Positions 24,723-31,358 of a DNA stretch of 47,053 bases are shown here, piece by piece. Numbering within the stretch: the first letter of the stretch is position 1; the number at the start of each line of letters is the position of its first letter. Under the pieces are notes generated by a model, which was given only the letters and a program-made list of their open reading frames with translations, ran no database searches and was not told the origin of the DNA. This DNA is from Lentzea kentuckyensis (lineage in GTDB: Bacteria > Actinomycetota > Actinomycetes > Mycobacteriales > Pseudonocardiaceae). Position numbers and translations under genes: made by a program. The stretch is from NCBI RefSeq assembly GCF_002150765.1, contig NZ_MUYM01000038.1, forward strand, positions 87,011-134,063, in the 5' to 3' direction.

Positions 24723-24775
24723 CGAGCCAGTCTCGCGGCGGCGGGACCACCTGCGGAAGGGGTTCGGGCAACTTT

Positions 24776-24793
24776 TAACTACCGCTGTTAGTT
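24776..24793. promoter_or_regulatory. AT-rich inverted repeat in the LAL/hydrolase divergent region
   Basis: AACTA (24777-24781), seven bases and TAGTT (24789-24793), flanked by TAAC/GTTA (24776-24779 and 24787-24790), lie in a run of T-rich sequence that stands out from the GC-rich surroundings. It is 54 bases upstream of the LAL start and about 100 bases upstream of the hydrolase start. It is a plausible operator or promoter element; no regulator can be assigned. Confidence 0.4.
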
Positions 24794-24894
24794 TTTCCGC
24801 GGCAGACCGGTGGTTGTACCGATGCGGGCCGGCGCGCCGGGCTTGCAGGGTCGAGACGTCCTCGGTTCCCCTGCCGAATGAGGTGTACATCGCT

Positions 24895-25743
24895 GTGCAA
24901 CTCCGCGCCCTGATCCCTGTCGCACTCTCACTGATACTCGTCACCGGCACCGCACAGGCGGCGGCCAACCCGTACGAACGCGGCCCGGCGCCGACCGTGG
25001 CGAGCATCGAGGCGGTGCAAGGGCCGTTCGCCGTGTCCCAGACCTCGGTGCCACCGCCGGTCACCGGCTTCGGCGGCGGCACGATCTACTACCCGACGAG
25101 CACCGCCGACGGCACGTTCGGCGCGATCGCCATCTCGCCCGGTTTCCTCAGCCCACAGTCCGCCATCGCGTGGCTGGGCCCGCGCCTCGCGTCCCAGGGC
25201 TTCGTCGTGTTCACCATCGACACGATCTCGACCTGGGACCCGCCCGACAGCCGCGCGACGCAACTCCTCGCCGCGTTGGACTACCTGACCCAGCAGAGCA
25301 CCGTGCGGACACGCGTCGACGCCACCCGGCTCGGCGTCATGGGCCACTCGATGGGCGGTGGCGGCACCCTGCGCGCGGCCAGTCAGCGGCCGGCGTTGCA
25401 GGCGGCGATCCCGCTGACCGCGTGGCACACCACGAAGAGCTGGCCGTCCGTGCAGGTGCCGACGATGGTGATCGGCGCCGAGAACGACTCCATCGCGCCG
25501 GTCGCCTCGCACTCCGAACCGTTCTACACCAGCTTGCCGTCCACATTGGACAAGGCGTACCTGGAGCTCAACAACGCGTCACACCTCGCGCCGAACACGC
25601 CCAACACGACGATCGCGAAGTACAGCATCTCGTGGCTCAAGCGGTTCATCGACAACGACACCCGCTACGAGCAGTTCCTCTGCCCGCTGCCGGCCCCCAG
25701 TGCGCTGATCGAGGAGTACCGGGGCAACTGCCCGCACTCCTAG
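24895..25743 (+). CDS. Secreted polyester hydrolase, cutinase/PET hydrolase type
   Basis: A 282-residue protein with a signal peptide (about residues 1-23). The mature part begins ANPYERGPAPT and follows Thermobifida cutinase closely: FGGGTIYYPTSTADGTFGAIAISPGF, the nucleophile GHSMGGGG (Ser152), Asp198 in GAENDSIAP and His230 in NNASHLAPN. Trp178 and Phe84 sit where the substrate-binding Trp and Tyr or Phe of PET-degrading enzymes lie. A C-terminal disulfide pair is likely (Cys263, Cys279). Family members hydrolyse cutin, polyesters and often PET. The GTG at 24895 has GAGGTG nine bases before it. It converges on a TetR gene. Confidence 0.93.
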   Translation: MQLRALIPVALSLILVTGTAQAAANPYERGPAPTVASIEAVQGPFAVSQTSVPPPVTGFGGGTIYYPTSTADGTFGAIAISPGFLSPQSAIAWLGPRLASQGFVVFTIDTISTWDPPDSRATQLLAALDYLTQQSTVRTRVDATRLGVMGHSMGGGGTLRAASQRPALQAAIPLTAWHTTKSWPSVQVPTMVIGAENDSIAPVASHSEPFYTSLPSTLDKAYLELNNASHLAPNTPNTTIAKYSISWLKRFIDNDTRYEQFLCPLPAPSALIEEYRGNCPHS

Positions 25744-26441
25744 AGTCCACGGAGCATCAGCTGAAGGGCGAAGTCGAACCGTTCGTGCTCATCGCCTGCG
25801 TTCAGCTTGTCCGCGTGTTCGACCGTGTGCGGGAAACGGCTCACCGGCAGCATTCGCAGCCGCGCGAGCATCTCCTCGCGGTCGATCACGCGGGCGTCCG
25901 CGTCGTGGTCCGGGTGCCGTCGCAGTGACGCTTCGAAGGTGTAGGCGCTCACGTACAACAACGCGGCGTCGATCGCCCACGCCGCGGACTGCGGCGACAC
26001 ACCGCCGGCCAGGAAGATCGCGAGCAGCCCCTCGGTGAGCCGGAGCGTGTCGAGGTTGGTGGGGGCGGCCGACAGCGCGGCGCGCGAGATCCCCGGATAC
26101 CGCAGGAACTGGTCGCGCAGCTGCCCGCAGACGTCGGCGACCTGCTCACGCCACCGCGCTGGGTCCGGCGTGGGCAGCGCCACGTTCTTGCTGAGCACGC
26201 CGATCAGCAGGTCGTCGAGCTCGGCCTTGTTGCGCACGTGCGCGTAGAGCGACGCAGGCCCGGTGTCCAGGGCGGCGGCGACGCGGCGCATCGTCAGCGC
26301 GTCGAACCCCTCGGTCTCCACCAGCCGCAACGCGGTCGCGAGGATGCGGTCGACCGTGATCGGTTCCTTGCGCGCCGGGGCCGCGTGTTCCAGCGCCGCG
26401 ATCTGGGTCGCCCACTCCTCGCGTGAGCTCTTCCGCTTCAT
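25740..26441 (-). CDS. TetR-family repressor of the adjacent MFS exporter
   Basis: A 233-residue protein starting at the ATG at 26441 (MKRKSSREEWATQ); an upstream in-frame start at 26501 lies in the operator region. The HTH is ALTMRRVAAALDTGPASLYAHVRNKAELDD, and the C-terminal domain is the TetR_C type of tetracycline-like repressors. It is divergent from a drug-type MFS exporter and has two copies of GAACAGTGTTC in the intergenic region. The stop overlaps the convergent hydrolase stop by two bases. An exported toxic compound is the probable ligand. Confidence 0.88.
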   Translation of the reverse strand: MKRKSSREEWATQIAALEHAAPARKEPITVDRILATALRLVETEGFDALTMRRVAAALDTGPASLYAHVRNKAELDDLLIGVLSKNVALPTPDPARWREQVADVCGQLRDQFLRYPGISRAALSAAPTNLDTLRLTEGLLAIFLAGGVSPQSAAWAIDAALLYVSAYTFEASLRRHPDHDADARVIDREEMLARLRMLPVSRFPHTVEHADKLNAGDEHERFDFALQLMLRGL

Positions 26442-26458
26442 GCCACCCACCCTACCAG

Positions 26459-26494
26459 TTGACCCGAACAGTGTTCGTGAGTAGAACAGTGTTC
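26459..26494 (+). promoter_or_regulatory. MFS promoter overlapped by two TetR operators
   Basis: A sigma-70-like promoter has -35 TTGACC (26459-26464), a 17-base spacer and -10 TAGAAC (26482-26487). Two identical palindromes GAACAGTGTTC lie at 26466-26476 and 26484-26494, 18 bp apart, one in the spacer and one over the -10 and transcription start. The start codon GTG at 26495 lies about seven bases after the -10, so the mRNA is probably leaderless. Confidence 0.8.
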
Positions 26495-27901
26495 GTGACA
26501 ACTACCCGCACCCCTTCATTGGGAGAAGCGTGGATCGCCCTCACCGGACTGTCCGCCGTGTTCCTGTTCGAGATGCTCGACAACTCGATCCTCAACGTCG
26601 CCCTGCCCGCGATCGGCCGCGACCTGCACGCCTCCACCACGGCACTGGAGTGGGTGTCGAACTCCTACGCCGTGGTGTTCGGCGGCCTGATGCTGGTGTT
26701 CGGCGCCGTCGCCGACCGCTACGGGCGCCGCCGCGTGATGCTCGCCGGCCTGGCACTTCTCGCCGTCGCGAGCCTCGCGACCGCGTTCGTCACCTCGGTG
26801 GCCGCACTCATCGCCGTCCGCTCGGTGATGGGCGTCGCGGCGGCGATGACCACGCCCGGTTCGATCGCGCTGGCCTTCCGGCTGTTCCGCGACGACGACC
26901 TCCGCGTGCGCGCGATGTCGCTCATCTCCACCATCGGCCTGGTAGGCCTGGCGATCGGGCCGCCGCTCGGCGGGTTCGTGCTGACCGTCGCGCCGTGGCA
27001 GGCGTTGCTGCTGGTCAACGTCCCGATCGCGGTGTTCGCGTTCGTCGGCATCAGCCGCGGCATCGGGGCCGACACCGACCTGCACCGCAGTCCCGCGGAT
27101 CTCCCCGGCGGCGTGCTCGGCACCGCGACCATCGTGCTCGCCCTCGTCGTGCCGACGTTCTTCGTCGAGGAGGGCGCCGGATCCTGGCTGCCGTGGACCG
27201 CGCTGGCACTGACGATCGCGGCGGCGGTGTCGTACGTCGTTCGCGCGCGCACGGTCGCGCATCCGTTGCTCGACCTGAAACTCGTCGCCCGTCCCCTGGT
27301 CTCCAGCGGCCTCGCCTACAAGGCCGCGACCGGTCTGGCGGCGGCCGGACTCACCTACCTCGTCACGCTGCAGCTGCAACTCGACTGGGGCTGGTCCCCC
27401 GCACTCGCCGCCGCCGGCATGCTGCCGCAGGTGGCCGTCCTCATCGCGGGAGGCCCGCTGGCCAACCGTTTCGTGCGCTGGGCCGGCCTCAACCGGGCCG
27501 TGGGCCTCGGCGCCGCGTGTGTCGTCGCCGGCCTCGCCGTCTACGCCCTGCTCGGGCGCACGGGCTATCTCCCGGTCGCGGCCGCCCTGATGCTGGTCGC
27601 CGCGGGCATCCGCGTGGTCGGCGTCGTCGCGGGCGTGAACGTCCTCAAGGGCCTGCCGGAGAACCGGACCTCGATCGGCGCCGCACTCGTCGACACCGCC
27701 TCACAGGTCACGTCCGCCACCGGCATCGCGGTCAGCGGCACGATCCTGGCGGTGCTGTTCGCCGGCGGTATCGCGCAACCGGGCTGGACCGGTGCGCAGA
27801 CCGCCCAGTTCGAACTGGCCGTCACGCTGGGCAGCCTGACGTTGACGGCGATGTCGGCCGCTCTCGTGATGTGGGCGTTCCTGCGCATGCGCAACGCCTG
27901 A
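26495..27901 (+). CDS. MFS drug exporter, DHA2/EmrB type
   Basis: A 468-residue transporter with about 14 membrane segments. The DHA2 pattern is seen at FEMLDNSILNVALPAIGRDL, then YAVVFGGLMLVFGAVADRYGRRRVMLAGL (motif A) and IGLVGLAIGPPLGGFVL (motif C). It exports small hydrophobic or antibiotic molecules with proton influx. The GTG at 26495 is chosen over upstream starts because the promoter and operators occupy the preceding 36 bases. Substrate range is not visible from the sequence. It ends 28 bases before the convergent lipoprotein gene. Confidence 0.9.
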   Translation: MTTTRTPSLGEAWIALTGLSAVFLFEMLDNSILNVALPAIGRDLHASTTALEWVSNSYAVVFGGLMLVFGAVADRYGRRRVMLAGLALLAVASLATAFVTSVAALIAVRSVMGVAAAMTTPGSIALAFRLFRDDDLRVRAMSLISTIGLVGLAIGPPLGGFVLTVAPWQALLLVNVPIAVFAFVGISRGIGADTDLHRSPADLPGGVLGTATIVLALVVPTFFVEEGAGSWLPWTALALTIAAAVSYVVRARTVAHPLLDLKLVARPLVSSGLAYKAATGLAAAGLTYLVTLQLQLDWGWSPALAAAGMLPQVAVLIAGGPLANRFVRWAGLNRAVGLGAACVVAGLAVYALLGRTGYLPVAAALMLVAAGIRVVGVVAGVNVLKGLPENRTSIGAALVDTASQVTSATGIAVSGTILAVLFAGGIAQPGWTGAQTAQFELAVTLGSLTLTAMSAALVMWAFLRMRNA

Positions 27902-27929
27902 GTCGGTCGACACCACCGGTTGCGCTCGA

Positions 27930-28538
27930 TCAGCTTTCCCAGACCACGGGCGACTTGTCGTAGCCGTCGCCGCGGTTGTACTCGGCCGCGGCGACCTTCG
28001 ACCCGTCCGGCGCCGCGGTCAGCACACAGGTCTCGTAGGACGCGCCCGCCGTCGTGAAGGTCTTCGGCGCGCTGGTGGAGTCGCACTTCGGGGTGTCGCC
28101 GGAGATGATGACGCCCGTGCCCTTGCCATCCGTTCCGAGGCCCCGCAGGGACACCGAGGTGTAGCGCAGGTCGGTGCCGCTCAGGTTCTCGACGCGGACG
28201 CGCAGGTAGAACGGCGTGATGCCCTTGGCCTTGTCGCCGAACTTCGCCAGGTCCTCCTTGGCGCCCGGCTCGATGGCGGTGAGGGTGACGGCGATCGTGC
28301 CGTTCTTGTCCGTCGCGGCGTACGGGATCACCGCTCGGGCGCCGACCTTCAGCTTCGTGCCGGGGGCGGTGGCGTCACCGGTCGGCACCGGGGCCGCCGA
28401 ACTCGTCTCCTCCGACGTCGTGGTGCTGGCGGTGGTGGACGCGGGCGCCGCTGTGCCGGTGGTCTCGGAACCGCAGCCCGACAGGAACAGAGCCGTCGCG
28501 GCGGCGGCGATGAACAGGGGGCCACGGGCGTGCGTCAC
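27930..28538 (-). CDS. Putative lipoprotein
   Basis: A 202-residue exported protein with lipobox LSGC (Cys22) after a hydrophobic signal, then a Thr/Ser/Ala linker (residues about 25-55) and a beta-rich domain (KLKVGARAVIPYAATDKNGTIAVTLTAIEPG, PFYLRVRVENLSGTDLRY), reminiscent of the DUF4352-type immunoglobulin-like domain. Two Cys in the domain may form a disulfide. Function unknown. GTG start at 28538 with AGGAG seven bases upstream; that site can pair with an upstream CTCCTCGG (see the hairpin). The gene is convergent with the MFS gene and downstream of the two-component operon. Confidence 0.75.
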   Translation of the reverse strand: MTHARGPLFIAAAATALFLSGCGSETTGTAAPASTTASTTTSEETSSAAPVPTGDATAPGTKLKVGARAVIPYAATDKNGTIAVTLTAIEPGAKEDLAKFGDKAKGITPFYLRVRVENLSGTDLRYTSVSLRGLGTDGKGTGVIISGDTPKCDSTSAPKTFTTAGASYETCVLTAAPDGSKVAAAEYNRGDGYDKSPVVWES

Positions 28539-28545
28539 TGCGGAA

Positions 28546-28583
28546 CTCCTCGGGGAACTGCGGAAACCTGGGTCGCCGAGGAG
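28546..28583 (-). promoter_or_regulatory. Hairpin that could hide the lipoprotein ribosome binding site
   Basis: In the mRNA sense, CTCCTCGG (28583-28576), 22 bases and CCGAGGAG (28553-28546) form a perfect 8-bp stem. The second arm contains AGGAG, the likely ribosome binding site seven bases before the GTG. Folding would reduce initiation. It may instead be chance in a GC-rich leader. Confidence 0.4.
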
Positions 28584-28631
28584 GCTAGGTCGCTGGTGAT
28601 CAGAGCGGTATCGGTCGTTCACACCACACGG

Positions 28632-29282
28632 TCAGAGGTCGTCGAGCCCGATCAGGCCGTCCTGGACGGCCCGCGCCACGAGTGCCGCCTTCGTGGGTGC
28701 CTGTCTGCCGATCGCGGCGTACTTGACCCGGATCCGTTCGAGGTGGGAGTTCACCGTGCTGAGCGTGATGTTCAGTCGTTGTGCCACGAACTCCTTGGAC
28801 TCCGACTGGAACCACTCGACCAGGACCTCGGTCTCGCGCGGTGACAGTGCGGGCCGCGTCTCCGACCTGTCGCCCGCCAGTGCGCCCGCGAGCGCCGGCG
28901 GTGTGTACGACTGGCCGGTCGCCGCCGCGCGTACCGCCTGCACGAGGTGGTCGGCGCCCTCGGACTTGGTCAGGTAGCTGAGCGCGCCGATCTCCAAGCA
29001 CTGCAGCGCGGTTTCGTCGTCCGCGCGCATCGAGTACACGATGACGTCGCGGCCGTCCTCGACGAGCCTGCGCAGCGCGGGCAGGGCTGGGGTGGAGCCG
29101 CCGAGGTGCAGGTCGAGCACGACCACCTGAGCGTCGGCACCGGGGCCGGTCCAGGCGACCTCGGGGTCCTCGCCCTGTGCCACGAGGGTGATCGGTGGCT
29201 CCGCGGTGGACAGCCAGTGCGCCACTCCGGCGCGCACCACGGGATGGTCGTCGACCACGACCGCCGTCACGTCGTCCGCCAT
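28632..29282 (-). CDS. NarL/FixJ-type response regulator
   Basis: A 216-residue regulator. The receiver domain has VVVDDHPVVRAG, the phospho-Asp in VVVLDLHLGG, and the switch lysine in LTKSEGADH. The LuxR HTH is ALSPRETEVLVEWFQSESKEFVAQRLNITLSTVNSHLERIRVKY. The ATG at 29282 starts 16 bases before the end of the preceding kinase-like gene, so the two overlap. It is the output of the operon that begins with the AfsR-like regulator; its target genes are unknown. Confidence 0.9.
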   Translation of the reverse strand: MADDVTAVVVDDHPVVRAGVAHWLSTAEPPITLVAQGEDPEVAWTGPGADAQVVVLDLHLGGSTPALPALRRLVEDGRDVIVYSMRADDETALQCLEIGALSYLTKSEGADHLVQAVRAAATGQSYTPPALAGALAGDRSETRPALSPRETEVLVEWFQSESKEFVAQRLNITLSTVNSHLERIRVKYAAIGRQAPTKAALVARAVQDGLIGLDDL

Positions 29283-30334
29283 CTCGCCTCGCTCCTCACC
29301 AGTCCACCGTGGACACTCGTCTCGACCGCGACGAGCGCGGGCGCGTCCTGTTCCGGCAGCGCGCCGCTCGCCTGCGTCACCACGGCCACGCGCACCTCGT
29401 CCGGCGTGCGCAACAGGCTCACCTTCGCACGTCCGTCCGCCACGGCGAGCGCGCGGGCCATCGGCGCCACCAGCTCGCGGCGCACCTCGGTCGGCACCGG
29501 CGTCGCCACGCCGCTCACCGCGAGGGACACGACCACACCCCGCCGTTGCGCCACGTCCGCGCACGCGGTCAGCTCGTGCAGCAACGGATCCGGCACGTCG
29601 TCGTTCTCCGCGAACAACCTGCGCAGCTGGACCGCCGCCACCGAACACCTCAGCCGGGTGGCCTCGTCGCCTGCGCTCACCACCTCGTCGGCCAGGCCCG
29701 CGAGCAACGGCAGCACCGCGCCCAGCTGTCCGGCGAACTCGGTGCGGAGGTCCCGTTCCCGTTGCCGGGCCAGCTCCTCGCGGGTGCGGGCGGCGTCGTG
29801 CTCGGCGGCGGCTTCTGCGGCCAGCCGGGCATCGCGCACCAGCACGCGAATGAGCACCAACGCGCCGAGCTGCACACTCGTGCCGCTCAGGATGACCACA
29901 CCGGCCGTGCCCGCGTCGCCGTTGCCGTCGTGCAGGAACCACGCGACGGAGAAGGCGATGTGCGCGGCGAGTGCGGCGGCCAGGATCGTGGGGCGCTCGG
30001 TCAGCAGGAGCAGCAGGTACCAGCCGACGAGCCCGAACGCCCAGTCCGCGGGGCCGAACGACGCCGCGCCGGGCAGGGCGGTGGTCGCGAGGACCGACGA
30101 GGTGAGCGCCGCCGCGGCACCGGGCAGCGCGATGGCGGCGGGCAGCTCGGCACGGCCCGCGGCGACGGATCCGCTGACCAGCGCCAGCACGCAGGTCAGC
30201 AGGGCGAACGCCATCCAGGCGGCCGGGCCGTGGTCGTGGGTGACGAGGGCGGGCAGGGTGAGGCCGAGCTGGATGGCGACGACCACGACCAGCAGGACCT
30301 GGCGGGCGGTGGTGCGGACGGCGTGATCAGTCAT
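29267..30334 (-). CDS. Histidine-kinase-like membrane protein lacking catalytic motifs
   Basis: A 355-residue protein with about five to six membrane segments (VLLVVVVAIQLGLTLPAL, AAWMAFALLTCVLALVSG, AAIALPGAAAALTSSVLA, DWAFGLVGWYLLLLL, LAAALAAHIAFSVAWFL) and a coiled-coil region RLAAEAAAEHDAARTREELARQRERDLRTEF. A dimerisation-like region follows (EFAGQLGAVLPLLAGLADEV), but I see no H-box histidine, N-box or G-box. It is therefore probably a pseudokinase or sensor subunit. The ATG at 30334 overlaps the kinase upstream by 8 bases and the response regulator by 16. Confidence 0.72.
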   Translation of the reverse strand: MTDHAVRTTARQVLLVVVVAIQLGLTLPALVTHDHGPAAWMAFALLTCVLALVSGSVAAGRAELPAAIALPGAAAALTSSVLATTALPGAASFGPADWAFGLVGWYLLLLLTERPTILAAALAAHIAFSVAWFLHDGNGDAGTAGVVILSGTSVQLGALVLIRVLVRDARLAAEAAAEHDAARTREELARQRERDLRTEFAGQLGAVLPLLAGLADEVVSAGDEATRLRCSVAAVQLRRLFAENDDVPDPLLHELTACADVAQRRGVVVSLAVSGVATPVPTEVRRELVAPMARALAVADGRAKVSLLRTPDEVRVAVVTQASGALPEQDAPALVAVETSVHGGLVRSEARWRTT

Positions 30335-31358
30335 CGGCGGGCCAGACCAGTCGGGCGGTCGTGCCGCGCGACGGACTCGAGTCGATCGCGGCGGCCCCGC
30401 CCACCGCCCGCAGCCGATCGAACACCGACCCGCGCAACCCACGCCGATGTGACGGCACGTCGGCGGGCACGAACCCACGGCCGTCGTCCTCGACCACGAC
30501 GACAACGCCTCGACCGGCCCGCGCCACCGTCAACGACACCGCGGAAGCCGCCGCGTGCCGTTCGACGTTCGTCAGCAACTCCCCCACGGCCCGCACGAAC
30601 GCCAGCGCCACGGCGGCAGGCACCGGCGCCGGCTCGCTCGACAGCGTCACAGCACGGTCCCGCGCCACCGCCGCGAGTGCGGCCGCGAGATCCACCGCCC
30701 CCCGGGCGTTGTCCCGTTCGGCCAACACGACCAGGTCACGCCGTGCCTGGACCGCGACGGCCGACGGATCACCGTCGTGGGCGGCCATCAGGAACGTCGC
30801 AGCGGCGGTGTCGTGCAACAGAGCCAGAAACTCACGCTCCTGGCGACCGCGTTCCAGGGCCAACGCCGCCGAGCGTTGCTGCGACGCGGCCTGGGAACGC
30901 AACTCGTCGACGCGGTGGCTCGATCGTCGCAACAGCAGGTAAGCGACTCGCGCCAGCGCAGGCTCCAGCACCGCCCGAATCAGCACCGCAGGACCGGCCA
31001 CCACCACTTGCAGAGCGATGAGCAGCGCGGACAACGGCACGGTGACCCGCAGCGGCCACTGCCACTGCCAGGTGATCAGGGTCGTGGTGAGGACGGTGAG
31101 CGTCCACTGTTCCGCAGGACCACCCAGCAGCACGGTCAGCACCACCACCCGGACGAACGCCACCGGCAGCGCCACGCGGGGCACGCGGAAGTCCGCGATC
31201 GAGGTGAGAACGACGAACGCGAGCAGTGCCCAGCCCAGCGGTGAGTGCACCGACCAGGCGCCGAAGACGCTGATCAGGACCACCGCGGCGCCGCGAATCG
31301 GGCCCGCGAGCCGGGACACGGAAGCGAGGAGCCTCTCCTCCAGCAGCACGTCAGGCAT
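30327..31358 (-). CDS. Sensor histidine kinase
   Basis: A 343-residue membrane kinase of the NarL-partner (HisKA_3-like) type. About five membrane segments occupy residues 20-140. His182 lies in EFLALLHDTAAATFLMAA, the expected phospho-acceptor, preceded by a coiled coil. The ATPase has an N-box GELLTNVERHA (Asn264) and G-box EDDGRGF (Asp292). Unlike its downstream neighbour it has the full catalytic set. Start and upstream AfsR-like gene overlap by 8 bases, so the operon is translated as a chain. Signal unknown. Confidence 0.88.
   Translation of the reverse strand: MPDVLLEERLLASVSRLAGPIRGAAVVLISVFGAWSVHSPLGWALLAFVVLTSIADFRVPRVALPVAFVRVVVLTVLLGGPAEQWTLTVLTTTLITWQWQWPLRVTVPLSALLIALQVVVAGPAVLIRAVLEPALARVAYLLLRRSSHRVDELRSQAASQQRSAALALERGRQEREFLALLHDTAAATFLMAAHDGDPSAVAVQARRDLVVLAERDNARGAVDLAAALAAVARDRAVTLSSEPAPVPAAVALAFVRAVGELLTNVERHAAASAVSLTVARAGRGVVVVVEDDGRGFVPADVPSHRRGLRGSVFDRLRAVGGAAAIDSSPSRGTTARLVWPADD

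Noticed and set aside
26530..27963. Long forward frame overlapping the MFS gene
   Set aside because: Arg/Pro/Gly-rich translation without domains; the MFS frame has clear transporter motifs and a promoter.
29267..30334. Kinase-like protein as a frameshifted histidine kinase
   Set aside because: The frame is open throughout, and I see no H-, N- or G-box in it. Its overlaps with both neighbours are compact, so it looks like an intact non-catalytic protein.
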